A stretch of 64,000 nt of DNA from Virgibacillus sp. 7505 (GCF_002272135.1 NZ_NPBF01000038.1:1-64000), one strand, 5' to 3'; counted from the first letter of the stretch, positions 55,188 through 63,405 are shown. A program made the numbers and translations. The notes: generated by a model from the letters alone, not told the origin.

Positions 55188-55490
55188 ATGAAAACAGTTG
55201 CAACAGTAGGAGGCATATTCGGTATCATTGCCTCACTTCTAGCTATGTTCTTTACCTTAATTGAAAATACGTACACAGTCGGCAATTTTGGCTTACTTGG
55301 AATTGCTGCGGGTATCCTCGGAATTATTGCCGCAGTCTTGCTCAATAAAAAACCAGTACTTGCTGGAGTTCTCCTTATTGTGGCAGCTTCAGTCGGTATC
55401 TACGGCGTGCTATTATACTTCTTCGTACCAGCTGCATTGATGCTGATTGCAGCATTTGTGAAAATGAGCCGTAAAAGGGAAAGTTACTGA
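55188..55490 (+). CDS. Small four-helix membrane protein
   Basis: A 100-residue, very hydrophobic protein with three to four predicted membrane helices (about 4-24, 32-50, 56-75, 77-92), ending in a basic tail KMSRKRESY. It resembles DUF4064-type small membrane proteins in layout, but I cannot assign a family with certainty. SD GAAGGGAG at about 55170. A bidirectional terminator overlaps its stop. Confidence 0.7.
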   Translation: MKTVATVGGIFGIIASLLAMFFTLIENTYTVGNFGLLGIAAGILGIIAAVLLNKKPVLAGVLLIVAASVGIYGVLLYFFVPAALMLIAAFVKMSRKRESY

Positions 55491-55523
55491 AAGAAGGCAT
55501 ACCAATTGAGGTATGCCTTCTTT
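55490..55523. terminator. Bidirectional terminator
   Basis: AAAGAAGGCATACC (55490-55503) pairs perfectly with GGTATGCCTTCTTT (55510-55523) around AATTGA. It serves the plus-strand small membrane gene and the minus-strand gene that ends at 55532. Confidence 0.88.
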
Positions 55524-55531
55524 GCATTTTG

Positions 55532-56032
55532 TTATGTAGTCGCTTGACGCTCAATTTCAGCCTTCAATCTTTTTTCGGGAGCGTAATCTCTTTCCCAGTT
55601 TTCCGGTTTGAGTATTTTTCCATCACTTTCACGATACTTAGCAACACCATTATGCAGCTTGCCCATATTTGCTTCATGTACTATATCAAACAGTGGTGCA
55701 GGCTCAACGCCTAGAATAGCAAATGAACCATTGTTAAAATAGGCCTCATCAATCAGTGCATCTGCTTGAGCAACAAGAACATCATCTACTGGCTTTTGCT
55801 CTTCACGCATCTTGGTTTTGGCTTTCTCTAATCCTGCTAGGAATTGTTCATAAAGCTTTTCAAACTCAGTGAGATCTCCACCCACAGTGGCATATAGAAA
55901 TTCCATTAATTCCTCACCTGACCATACTGCACGATGTAATGCGATCTCTTTACTCATAGGAGTTGGTTTGTCATTTTGTAAATGATCGAATGCCTTATGG
56001 AATTCTCTAACTTGGTTGTATTGTTTCGTCAT
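55532..56032 (-). CDS. MazG-like / phosphoribosyl-ATP pyrophosphohydrolase-like protein
   Basis: A 166-residue all-helical protein: VREFHKAFDHL near the start, GEELMEFLYATVGGDLTEFEKL with the acidic metal-binding residues, and a C-terminal GVEPAPLFDIVHEANMGKL segment typical of NTP pyrophosphohydrolases of the all-alpha type in Firmicutes. Likely a nucleotide-cleaning pyrophosphatase; substrate unknown. ATG at 56032 follows AAAGGAGGAA on the minus strand. Confidence 0.72.
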   Translation of the reverse strand: MTKQYNQVREFHKAFDHLQNDKPTPMSKEIALHRAVWSGEELMEFLYATVGGDLTEFEKLYEQFLAGLEKAKTKMREEQKPVDDVLVAQADALIDEAYFNNGSFAILGVEPAPLFDIVHEANMGKLHNGVAKYRESDGKILKPENWERDYAPEKRLKAEIERQATT

Positions 56033-56178
56033 TTCGTTCCTCCTTTTTTACCTTTTAAATTAACTTTCTTTCATCCGTCTGTACTTACTACGCTACGTTA
56101 TTAACATTATCATCTAGCAATACAGCAAGAGCAACCCCGTCCGCCCGGCATCAGCTTAATATACCTGAAGAAAACATA

Positions 56179-56205
56179 ACAAAAAGAGGGATTGCGATCC
56201 CTCTT
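56179..56205 (-). terminator. Terminator of the coat-like gene
   Basis: AAGAGGGAT/ATCCCTCTT stem (56184-56205) with a TGCG loop; on the minus strand it is followed by a T-run. Confidence 0.82.
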
Positions 56206-56211
56206 CGTATA

Positions 56212-56532
56212 TTAATATCCGTATCCGTAACCATAGTAAGGATAGTTATAGTACGGATAGTATGGATAAGGATAGTATGGGTATGGGTAAGGCCGAGGGC
56301 GGTTATAATAAGGCGGATAAAGCAAGCTGCTGCCGATCAGTCCGCCGACGACACCGCCTAGAAATGGTGCGCCGTAGCCATAACCTGGGCGGCCATAGCC
56401 GAATCCTGGACGGCCGAACCCGCCGAAGCCATAACCGGGACGACGTCGGTATTCATCCGTATACTCAGGATATGAATATTGGAGTTGCTCGTCAGCTTGA
56501 TAAGGTACAAGAGTTTGATTTTGTTCTTGCAT
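56212..56532 (-). CDS. Tyr/Gly/Pro-rich spore coat-like protein
   Basis: A 106-residue protein with a polar N-terminus (QEQNQTLVPYQADEQ), a Gly/Phe/Arg/Tyr-rich middle made of GFGRPGYGYG-like units, one short hydrophobic segment (FLGGVVGGLIGSSLLYPP), and a tail almost entirely of Tyr, Pro and Gly. Such composition is seen in spore coat and spore surface proteins, where tyrosines may be cross-linked; the assignment is by composition. Start at 56532 is set by AAGGAAGGTG on the minus strand; an upstream in-frame ATG lacks an SD. Confidence 0.6.
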   Translation of the reverse strand: MQEQNQTLVPYQADEQLQYSYPEYTDEYRRRPGYGFGGFGRPGFGYGRPGYGYGAPFLGGVVGGLIGSSLLYPPYYNRPRPYPYPYYPYPYYPYYNYPYYGYGYGY

Positions 56533-56614
56533 GTAAAACACCTTCCTTTCTGTGCCAGTGTATGACGGGCAAGAGCGGAAGGCGCGGGACAGCAGCCTAA
56601 ATAAGTTGGCTTTT

Positions 56615-56779
56615 TTAATTGTTGAATGTATCACGAAGGATGGCAGCTATCGGGATAAGCAATGCCAGTATCGGAACGAAAGCCCATATCCAGCTGTGCC
56701 TGGGGTGTTTGTTTTCCTCTTTCATTTTTTCCACTTCCAGCTCGAGCAGACGGATGCGCTGTTCCAAATCTTCTTTCAT
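56615..56779 (-). CDS. 54-residue single-helix membrane protein
   Basis: A short gene with SD AAGGAGG (56787-56793 on the minus strand) 7 nt before ATG. The product begins with a charged coiled segment (KEDLEQRIRLLELEVEKMKEEN), followed by one membrane helix (about 31-48; WIWAFVPILALLIPIAAI) and a short tail. No family recognised. Confidence 0.68.
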   Translation of the reverse strand: MKEDLEQRIRLLELEVEKMKEENKHPRHSWIWAFVPILALLIPIAAILRDTFNN

Positions 56780-56814
56780 ACTTCATCCTCCTTAGGCTTG
56801 TCTTCGAGACTCTA

Positions 56815-56858
56815 ATAAAAAGAGCCTTCGTTTACATTGTAGTAAACAAAAGGCTGCT
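56815..56858 (-). terminator. Terminator of the 65-residue membrane gene
   Basis: On the minus strand GCCTT..GTTTAC pairs with GTAAAC..AAGGC with a small internal loop, followed by CTTTTTATT. Confidence 0.75.
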
Positions 56859-56864
56859 TCATGC

Positions 56865-57062
56865 TTAGGCAATAACAGCAGCTGTTACGGCGCCATATCC
56901 TTGACCGCTTCCAGCGTTCTGTACAGATCTTTTATAAGAGGTATAAGAAATGTAAAGAGCAATTGTTGCTCCGATCAGGGACAGGATCAGGCCTATATAA
57001 GATATCACCGTGGCGATGAACTCATATCTTTCCTCTTCGATAATGACAGCATCGTTATTCAC
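56865..57062 (-). CDS. Small single-helix membrane protein
   Basis: A 65-residue protein with an acidic N-terminus, one long membrane segment (about 14-43; ISYIGLILSLIGATIALYISY) and a Gly-rich tail ending in AAVIA. GTG start at 57062 after AAGGAG on the minus strand. No family recognised; the neighbouring coat-like gene suggests, but does not show, a sporulation link. Confidence 0.62.
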   Translation of the reverse strand: MNNDAVIIEEERYEFIATVISYIGLILSLIGATIALYISYTSYKRSVQNAGSGQGYGAVTAAVIA

Positions 57063-57295
57063 TGATCATCGCTCCTTCCTCCTCTTAGGTTATGCACCTA
57101 TGGGCGGATGGTGCCATTGCTTTTTTAATCAATCGTTTGATTAGCTCCCCTTTTGTGAATTATCTGCGCTTTTGCTCAGGGAAAAACTATTAGTTATCGG
57201 CTATTCATATGGCAGCTAGAAAAAACGTTGCTGTAGACCCACCCGATGCCGGACTGATATGATGATGGAACTGGAATGAAAGGGCTGACGAGGCG

Positions 57296-58165
57296 TTGGA
57301 AAATGAAAAATACAAGGAACTGAAGATGGGAGAGCGCGGAGTCTATATTAGTATCGGTGCTTATCTTGTCTTGTCCTGTTTGAAACTGATTGTTGGATTT
57401 TTAAGTGGATCGGCTGCTTTACGGGCGGACGGTTTGAATAATGCTACGGATATCGTGGCTTCTGTTGCTGTGTTGATCGGACTGAAGCTGGCGAGAAAGC
57501 CACCCGATGCGGATCATCCGTACGGACATTGGAAAGCAGAAACAGTGGCAAGCCTTATTGCCTCCTTCATCATGATGACAGTCGGTCTCCAAGTGCTGTA
57601 TACAGCTGTACTGAATGTGTTTGATGGTTCTAACGAGGCACCAGATATGATGGCAGCCTGGACAGGCGTATTCGGGGCGATCGTCATGTTCTTCGTGTAC
57701 AGATATAATATGCGGCTAGGTTCAAAAATAAACAGTCAATCTGTCAAAGCTGCAGCAAAGGATAATCTATCAGATGCGCTTGTCAGTGTAGGAACAGTAG
57801 TAGGTATCATCGGCTCACAGCTAGGGTTGCCTTGGCTGGATCCGCTGGCAGCAATCATTGTCGGCTTGATCATCTGTAAGACGGCATGGGAGATCTTCAC
57901 TTCTTCTTCTCATCAGCTGACCGATGGTTTTGACGAAACACTTATGGTTTCATATACGGAGACGATTATGAAGATCAAAGGTGTAAAAGGCATAAAGACA
58001 ATGAAAGCAAGAAGCTATGGCAATAATGCCATCGTTGATACAGAGATTTTGGTCAATTCCACGCTGGACATCCGGCAAGCCCATGATGTAGCAACAACAG
58101 TCGAAAAGACGCTGAAGCGGGAGCACGGCGTCTATTGGGTAAATGTCCACGTTGAACCACAATAA
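57296..58165 (+). CDS. mneS: CDF-family cation efflux transporter (MneS/YeaB-like)
   Basis: Cation diffusion facilitators export divalent metals using the proton gradient; the close Bacillus homologue YeaB/MneS exports manganese. The 289-residue protein has about six membrane helices (about 15-205), the metal-site motifs ADGLNNATD (about 45-53) and HPYGHWKAE (about 77-85), and a C-terminal cytoplasmic domain with an HVEP motif. TTG start at 57296 with a GAGG SD nearby; no metal riboswitch is seen upstream. Confidence 0.87.
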   Translation: MENEKYKELKMGERGVYISIGAYLVLSCLKLIVGFLSGSAALRADGLNNATDIVASVAVLIGLKLARKPPDADHPYGHWKAETVASLIASFIMMTVGLQVLYTAVLNVFDGSNEAPDMMAAWTGVFGAIVMFFVYRYNMRLGSKINSQSVKAAAKDNLSDALVSVGTVVGIIGSQLGLPWLDPLAAIIVGLIICKTAWEIFTSSSHQLTDGFDETLMVSYTETIMKIKGVKGIKTMKARSYGNNAIVDTEILVNSTLDIRQAHDVATTVEKTLKREHGVYWVNVHVEPQ

Positions 58166-58197
58166 AAAGCCAGAAGCGCACATGCTTCTGGCTTTTT
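58164..58197. terminator. Bidirectional terminator between mneS and the VOC gene
   Basis: AAAAAGCCAGAAGC pairs perfectly with GCTTCTGGCTTTTT around GCACAT; symmetrical A and T runs serve both converging genes. Confidence 0.9.
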
Positions 58198-58199
58198 AT

Positions 58200-58634
58200 T
58201 CAATCAATGATCAGCATATTGTTTTCGTCAAACTTCCAATGCTCGCTGAACGCTACTTCCCAGTAATAGCCATTAGGGTCAGTGAAATAACCGCTGTAGC
58301 CACCCCAATCGACACGCTGCGGCTGTTTTACGATCGTGGCACCAGCTCGTGCCGCTTTCTCAATGACATAATCGACTTCCTGTGCCGTCCTGGCATTATA
58401 AGCAAGTGTGAAGCCGGGAAAACCGGTGCTTGTTTCCGGAGGAACATCCGCATTGATATCCTTGCGTAATGCATCAAGCGGAAACAGTTCCAGCTTCGTT
58501 CCTCTGTTGTTGAAGAAGACGATATTCGGTGAGTTTTCTTTTACGCTTGTCTCGAAATCCAGGCCATCGCGATAGAAAGCAAGTGACGCTTGCATGTCCT
58601 TAACACCTAAGCAAATCAAATTGATTTGGTTCAT
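58200..58634 (-). CDS. VOC family (glyoxalase-like) protein
   Basis: A 144-residue vicinal-oxygen-chelate protein: INLICLGVKDMQASLAFYRDGLDF at the start, VFFNNRGTKLELFP in the middle, and GGYSGYFTDPNGYYWEVAF near the end with the metal-ligand Glu. The substrate is unknown. ATG at 58634 matches the conserved family start. Last gene of a minus-strand operon. Confidence 0.85.
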   Translation of the reverse strand: MNQINLICLGVKDMQASLAFYRDGLDFETSVKENSPNIVFFNNRGTKLELFPLDALRKDINADVPPETSTGFPGFTLAYNARTAQEVDYVIEKAARAGATIVKQPQRVDWGGYSGYFTDPNGYYWEVAFSEHWKFDENNMLIID

Positions 58635-58648
58635 TTCGGCAAACACTC

Positions 58649-58831
58649 CTATTGTTTTTTTTGTCGCCGGTTTTTGAGCCATACACTGATGTTAAAAAAG
58701 ATCATAATTACGGCCGCGGCACTAAGCAAAATCACGAGCAGCAACGTTCCTGTGTTCGTGAAGTTATTGTAGATGCCAATGGATAAGCCGGCTAGCATGA
58801 TAAATAGGTACATCCAGGTTTTTCTAGTCAT
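58649..58831 (-). CDS. Small two-helix membrane protein
   Basis: A 60-residue protein with two predicted membrane helices (about 6-22 and 29-51) and a basic C-terminus KNRRQKKQ. SD AAAGGGG about 8 nt before ATG. It lies between the Nudix and VOC genes in the same operon. No family recognised. Confidence 0.65.
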   Translation of the reverse strand: MTRKTWMYLFIMLAGLSIGIYNNFTNTGTLLLVILLSAAAVIMIFFNISVWLKNRRQKKQ

Positions 58832-58843
58832 AATCGTGCCCCT

Positions 58844-59290
58844 TTATGGAATGAGTAGGCCAGAAAGCATCTTCTGGGTGATGTGGTTGAGTTCGGGCAG
58901 GTCATCTAGAGGGAAGTACCGCAAATCCAGGCTTTCCCCATCAAGCATTGTGAATTCCCCTGAAACGTCGTAAGCCTCATAAACAGAGATGACATTATAC
59001 ACCTCGTCACCATTTGGATACTTGGCATAGAACTCAGGTCCTGAACACATACGCAGGAAGCTGAAACGCTCTGCATGCAGTCCAGTTTCCTCAAAAAGCT
59101 CTCGTCTGGCTGTGTCTTCCAGTGATTCTCCGAGCTCCAAAGCGCCACCTGGAAGTCCCCAATCCTTTGTATCCGCTCTGAGCTGTAAGAGCAGCTGGCC
59201 GGTTTCATTTCGAACAATGACACCGGCACCAGCCATTACAAGCGGTCGGGTTCCGACTGTTTCACGTAAGTCCATGATATAGTTGGCCAA
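58844..59290 (-). CDS. Nudix hydrolase
   Basis: Nudix enzymes hydrolyse nucleoside diphosphates linked to another group. The 148-residue sequence has the full Nudix box GGALELGESLEDTARRELFEETG with its catalytic glutamates (about residues 48-70). Start TTG at 59290 is supported by AAAGGAAG 8 nt upstream; a later in-frame ATG exists. Substrate unknown. Confidence 0.88.
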   Translation of the reverse strand: MANYIMDLRETVGTRPLVMAGAGVIVRNETGQLLLQLRADTKDWGLPGGALELGESLEDTARRELFEETGLHAERFSFLRMCSGPEFYAKYPNGDEVYNVISVYEAYDVSGEFTMLDGESLDLRYFPLDDLPELNHITQKMLSGLLIP

Positions 59291-59295
59291 CGTAA

Positions 59296-59508
59296 TTACT
59301 TCCTTTCATCCTTCGGGTAGAAGGTATCTTTGCTGCGAGGAAAAAGAGTGTTGGAGATACCGTAGCTGATCAAGTAGCTGACGAGTAAGCAGATGCCAAT
59401 AATGATTAGATTGTCATGAAGCAAATAAAGCAGTGCGCTTATTCCGCCCAGCACAACATAAATACCAACATTCAAATATAAGCGTTTCGTCTGATTATCG
59501 AAATTCAT
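59296..59508 (-). CDS. Small DUF-type membrane protein, first gene of minus operon
   Basis: A 70-residue protein with two membrane helices (about 12-30 and 34-52) and a charged C-terminus PRSKDTFYPKDERK. ATG after AAAGGACG. It ends 6 nt before the Nudix start. Function unknown. Confidence 0.65.
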   Translation of the reverse strand: MNFDNQTKRLYLNVGIYVVLGGISALLYLLHDNLIIIGICLLVSYLISYGISNTLFPRSKDTFYPKDERK

Positions 59509-59585
59509 TTTGTACGTCCTTTTCTGTCATACTTTGTATAGCTATTTTTAATCGTGTTTCTAGCTTCAATCATATTACTAGCTTC

Positions 59586-59613
59586 ATTATACCAGTGCCT
59601 GGATAAATTCCAA
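59586..59613 (-). promoter_or_regulatory. Promoter of the minus-strand 59508-58200 operon
   Basis: On the minus strand TTGGAA (59613-59608) and TATAAT (59591-59586) are 16 bp apart with TGG before the -10. Confidence 0.72.
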
Positions 59614-59681
59614 AGAAGAGCGTATATCCGGAATGGTTGTCCCATATAGTGTACAAATGCGCGGTATGGGAGGAAGCACGA

Positions 59682-60404
59682 ATGACTAGAAGATGGATTG
59701 CAGGAGCCATAGCAGCTGCGCTGTTTATCATGCTGCTCGCTTACTACGTACCGAAGATTGTCACGACAGAGGAATCTTCCCATTCCTGGTCCTTGCCGTT
59801 GGCTGGCAAGACGATTGTCATCGACCCGGGACATGGCGGTGTAGACGGCGGAGCGGAAGGATCAGATGGTACGCAGGAAGCGGGAATTACATTAGCAGTC
59901 TCAAAAATGCTGCGGGACTATTTGCAGCAGGCAGGTGCACTCGTCTATCTGACACGGGAAGAGGATGTGGATCTGGCGGATGCGGAAACAAAAGGGCTTT
60001 CCCGGCGGAAATCAGAGGATATTCGGAATCGGGTAGCCTTTATAGAAGAGAAGGAAGCAGACTTTTATATAAGCATTCATACGAACGCATTGCTTTCTTC
60101 CAAATGGTCTGGAGCCCAGACATTCTTCAATGAAGATAATCCAGGCAGTAAAGCATTGGCAACGTTCATCCAGGATGAAATCAAACGTAATCTGGAAAAT
60201 ACGACGAGGGTGCCGCTGGCATTGAATACGATGTATTTGCTGAAGCACACGGAACCGACGGGAGCGCTTGTCGAAATCGGATTCATGTCAAATCCGAGGG
60301 AGCTGGAGCTCTTGAAGGATGTCCCTTATCAGGAGCAGATGGCATTCAGTATTTATGAGGGTATCCTCCGCTATACAACCGAGAAGATGCCGGAAGATGA
60401 TTGA
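59682..60404 (+). CDS. cwlD: CwlD, spore cortex N-acetylmuramoyl-L-alanine amidase
   Basis: CwlD removes the peptide from muramic acid in the spore cortex so that PdaA can form muramic delta-lactam, needed for germination. The 240-residue protein has an N-terminal membrane helix/signal (about 4-24) and an Amidase_3 domain with DPGHGGVDGGAEG (zinc His), SIHTNAL (second zinc His) and the late Glu in GALVEIGFMSN. ATG at 59682 follows GGGAGGA; SigG/SigE-type control in Bacillus is known but no such promoter is assigned here. Confidence 0.93.
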   Translation: MTRRWIAGAIAAALFIMLLAYYVPKIVTTEESSHSWSLPLAGKTIVIDPGHGGVDGGAEGSDGTQEAGITLAVSKMLRDYLQQAGALVYLTREEDVDLADAETKGLSRRKSEDIRNRVAFIEEKEADFYISIHTNALLSSKWSGAQTFFNEDNPGSKALATFIQDEIKRNLENTTRVPLALNTMYLLKHTEPTGALVEIGFMSNPRELELLKDVPYQEQMAFSIYEGILRYTTEKMPEDD

Positions 60405-60462
60405 CCGAGCGCCGCTTGCCTAGCTGTCTTAAGAATGTGTTATACTAGCGGTAAAGCAATCT

Positions 60463-60476
60463 GGAAAACGTTTTCC
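60463..60476. promoter_or_regulatory. Perfect 14-bp palindrome in the salA leader (LacI-type operator?)
   Basis: GGAAAACGTTTTCC is a perfect palindrome with central CG, about 40 nt before the salA ATG and just after a TATACT box at 60441-60446. It resembles LacI/CcpA-family operators; against the cre consensus the outermost positions fail. Confidence 0.4.
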
Positions 60477-60503
60477 GGAACAAGCTAGGTAGGGGGCGTT
60501 CAC

Positions 60504-61568
60504 ATGGTAACAGAAGAAAAAGTACGGGAGCTTCTGAATAATATCGAAGATCCTTTTCTACATACGACGCTAGGAGAAACTGGCGCTATCGCGGACATCC
60601 GGATCAAGGAAGAGAAACGGCATGTCAGCGTGAAAATTTTGGTTGGCAAGACGAATACAGCAGAACAGATGCAGCTGCAGCAGGAGATTGTCAATGTCCT
60701 GAAAAATGCAGGAGCTGCAACAGTAGGATTGCGCTTTGATCAGCTTCCGCAGGAAATTGTGGAACGCTACAGCCAGTCACAATCCTCCGGTAAGCAGCAA
60801 AAATCTTTGCTGGACAAAGATACAAAGACGAAATTCATCAATATCGCCAGCGGTAAAGGCGGTGTTGGTAAATCTACGGTTACAGTCAATTTGGCGGTAG
60901 CTCTTGCGCGCATTGGCTTCAAAGTTGGTATCATCGATGCAGATATATATGGCTTCAGTGTTCCGGAAATGATGGGTATCGAGAAACGGCCGGAAGTGGT
61001 CGATGACAAAATCACACCGGTGGAACGTTTTGGCGTGAAGATCATCTCGATGGGCTTCTTCGTGGAGGATAATGGACCAGTCATCTGGCGCGGACCAATG
61101 CTAGGTAAAATGCTGACAAGCTTCTTCAAAGAAGTACAATGGGGCGATGATCTCGATTATTTGCTTGTCGACCTTCCGCCAGGAACAGGCGATGTGGCTT
61201 TAGACATTCATACAATGCTGCCATCCTCCAAGGAAATCATCGTTACAACACCGCATCCTAATGCTGCTTTCGTAGCTGCGCGTGCTGGTCAAATGGCGAT
61301 TCGCACAGAGCATGAAATCCTTGGTGTTGTAGAAAACATGGCGTACTATGAGGTACAGGCTACTGGTGAGAAAGAATATGTCTTCGGTCAAGGCGGCGGT
61401 GACAAGCTTGCAGATGCACTTGATACAGAAGTGATCGGACGCTTGCCTTTGGCACAGCCATACAAGGAAGAAGGAGTCTTTGCACCAGCGGTATATCAAG
61501 AAAATCATCCGCTCGGAGATGCGTATGATGACTTGGCAAGGGCGATTCTAGAGAAATATATGCAATAA
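60504..61568 (+). CDS. salA: SalA/Mrp-family P-loop ATPase
   Basis: Mrp/ApbC proteins bind and transfer Fe-S clusters; Bacillus SalA also acts as a regulator of scoC and protease genes. The 354 residues comprise an N-terminal DUF59 domain (about 1-75), a linker, and a ParA/MinD-like ATPase with the deviant Walker A GKGGVGKST at about 116-124 and DLPPGTGD further on. The usual C-terminal CxxC of Mrp is not evident: the region after NMAYYEVQATGEKEYVFGQGGG has no cysteine pair. Bidirectional terminator after it. In Bacillus subtilis gerD follows; here it does not. Confidence 0.92.
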   Translation: MVTEEKVRELLNNIEDPFLHTTLGETGAIADIRIKEEKRHVSVKILVGKTNTAEQMQLQQEIVNVLKNAGAATVGLRFDQLPQEIVERYSQSQSSGKQQKSLLDKDTKTKFINIASGKGGVGKSTVTVNLAVALARIGFKVGIIDADIYGFSVPEMMGIEKRPEVVDDKITPVERFGVKIISMGFFVEDNGPVIWRGPMLGKMLTSFFKEVQWGDDLDYLLVDLPPGTGDVALDIHTMLPSSKEIIVTTPHPNAAFVAARAGQMAIRTEHEILGVVENMAYYEVQATGEKEYVFGQGGGDKLADALDTEVIGRLPLAQPYKEEGVFAPAVYQENHPLGDAYDDLARAILEKYMQ

Positions 61569-61600
61569 AAAAGCTGAGAGCATGTTGCTCTCAGCTTTTT
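61566..61600. terminator. Bidirectional terminator between salA and the sugar ABC operon
   Basis: AAAAAGCTGAGAGCA pairs perfectly with TGCTCTCAGCTTTTT around a three-base loop. Confidence 0.92.
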
Positions 61601-62491
61601 CTATTTGTCGAAGCCGCTTGACCCTGTAATATTCGCTCCTTTGATAAAGTACTTCTGGAATACGAAGAACAAGATGATCACAGGCAGCAATACAAGCAAG
61701 GAACCTGCCATCAAGTAATTCCATTGTGTACTCGCTTGCTCTTTGAATACTTGCAATCCTATTTGCAGTGTATAAAGATTTTCATCGTTTACATATAGCA
61801 AAGGACCGAGGAAATCATTCCATGCGCCGTTAAAGGAGAAGATGGCCACTGTTGCCAAGGCAGGCTTCACAAGAGGCAGGGCAATCTTTCTCCAGATATA
61901 GAAGTGGTTTGCACCTTCCATTTTTGCAGCTTCAATCATTTCGTTCGGGATCGTCCGGAAGAATTGACGAAGCAGGAAGATGTTGAACGCACTGCCGAAC
62001 AGAGCAGGAACGACGAGCGGATAGTACGTATTCAGCCATTCCAGTTTGGCGAACAGGACATACTGCGGAATGAGCGTTACAAAGCCGGGAATCATCATCG
62101 TCGATAGGACGATCGTGAATAGGATATTCTTGCCCGGGAATGGAATCTTGGCAAATCCATACGCTATAAAAGCATTCACAAATACGTTGGCTACCACACA
62201 AATAAGTGTGATGGTAATTGTGTTCACAGCATACGTCGTGAACGGAGCGGACTGCCACGTATGTACGTAATTCTCCCAATGCCATTCCTGCGGCAGCAGG
62301 GTAGGCGGAAACTGCATGATTTCCTCCATCGGTTTGAGAGAGGTACTGACCATCCACCATATTGGTGATAACAGGAAGAGACTGCCGACTACGAGCAGGA
62401 CCCAATTCAACGATCGCAGCAGGTTATTGTTTAAAACTGGCTTCCTTTGTTCTCGTTTCTTGGCAAGCTGCTTTCTTTCTGCAATATCCAT
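61601..62491 (-). CDS. Carbohydrate ABC transporter permease (MalG type)
   Basis: A 296-residue inner-membrane permease with six predicted helices and the EAA loop EAAKMEGANHFYIWRKIALPLVKP, which binds the ATPase. Start ATG at 62491 overlaps the upstream stop (TGATG), showing translational coupling. The partner ATPase is not in the window, as is common for such importers that share MsmX. Sugar specificity unknown. Confidence 0.9.
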   Translation of the reverse strand: MDIAERKQLAKKREQRKPVLNNNLLRSLNWVLLVVGSLFLLSPIWWMVSTSLKPMEEIMQFPPTLLPQEWHWENYVHTWQSAPFTTYAVNTITITLICVVANVFVNAFIAYGFAKIPFPGKNILFTIVLSTMMIPGFVTLIPQYVLFAKLEWLNTYYPLVVPALFGSAFNIFLLRQFFRTIPNEMIEAAKMEGANHFYIWRKIALPLVKPALATVAIFSFNGAWNDFLGPLLYVNDENLYTLQIGLQVFKEQASTQWNYLMAGSLLVLLPVIILFFVFQKYFIKGANITGSSGFDK

Positions 62492-63405
62492 CACTTATCA
62501 TCCCCCTCGTAATGCACCCATTTTGGTGCAAGCTTCAGGTTTATGATCGTAATGATGAGGACGACAACGAACAGGATCCATGACATTGCCATGGCATATC
62601 CCATATCGAACGATTGGAATGCTTTGATCCACATATAAAGGTTATAGAACAGCATGGAGCTTGCCGGTCCTCCAGAGCCATTCTGACTCATAACATATGC
62701 TTCTTGGAAGATTTGGAAGCTGCCGATCGTACTAGTTATGATATCGAAGAAAATGACCGGGGTAATTAAGGGTAACGTGATATGTACAAACTTTTTCCAC
62801 GATCCAGCCCCATCGATATCTGCTGCTTCGTACAAATTTTTGCTGATGCCTTGCATACTCGCTAGATAAAGCAGCATGCTGCCGCCTACACTCCATAGCT
62901 TCATGAAGATAAGTGACGGTTTCGTCCAATCCGGATCGAACAGCCAATTCGGCCCATTGATACCGAACCAGGAAAGAACGGTGTTGACAAGGCCTGTTCC
63001 GGGATCCAGGAGCTGCATCCAAAGCAAGTAGACGCCGACGCCGGATAAAACGGCCGGAAGATAGAATATTGTGCGGAAAATCCGCATGCCTGGCAGGTTC
63101 TGATTCATCAGCATCGAGATGAAGATAGCCCCCATGGTTGTCAGTGGAACAGAGAAAATAACAAAGTACAACGTGTTATAAAGGGATGTCCAAAAAAGGT
63201 CATCCCCGGTAAATAACTGATCATAATTCTGTAAACCCACAAAGTTCATGCGGGATGTAATGTTGTAATCGGTGAAGCTTGCGTACAAAGAGAACGCCAG
63301 CGGTCCTAATGTGAATGCAAGGAAGCCGATGATCCAAGGGGCAATGAAAATATACCCTTGGAGACTTTCTCGTCTTCCCATTGTCCACCATTTTTTCTTT
63401 TTCAT
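62491..63405 (-). CDS. Carbohydrate ABC transporter permease (MalF type)
   Basis: A 304-residue permease with six predicted membrane helices and the EAA loop EAADIDGAGSWKKFVHITLPLITP. It pairs with the MalG-type protein. ATG at 63405 follows GGGGGGAT on the minus strand; an in-frame start further upstream lacks spacing to any SD. Confidence 0.9.
   Translation of the reverse strand: MKKKKWWTMGRRESLQGYIFIAPWIIGFLAFTLGPLAFSLYASFTDYNITSRMNFVGLQNYDQLFTGDDLFWTSLYNTLYFVIFSVPLTTMGAIFISMLMNQNLPGMRIFRTIFYLPAVLSGVGVYLLWMQLLDPGTGLVNTVLSWFGINGPNWLFDPDWTKPSLIFMKLWSVGGSMLLYLASMQGISKNLYEAADIDGAGSWKKFVHITLPLITPVIFFDIITSTIGSFQIFQEAYVMSQNGSGGPASSMLFYNLYMWIKAFQSFDMGYAMAMSWILFVVVLIITIINLKLAPKWVHYEGDDK

Noticed and set aside
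57063-57295. Manganese (yybP-ykoY) riboswitch or MntR box before the CDF exporter
   Set aside because: I looked for the riboswitch motifs and a MntR-type palindrome and found neither.
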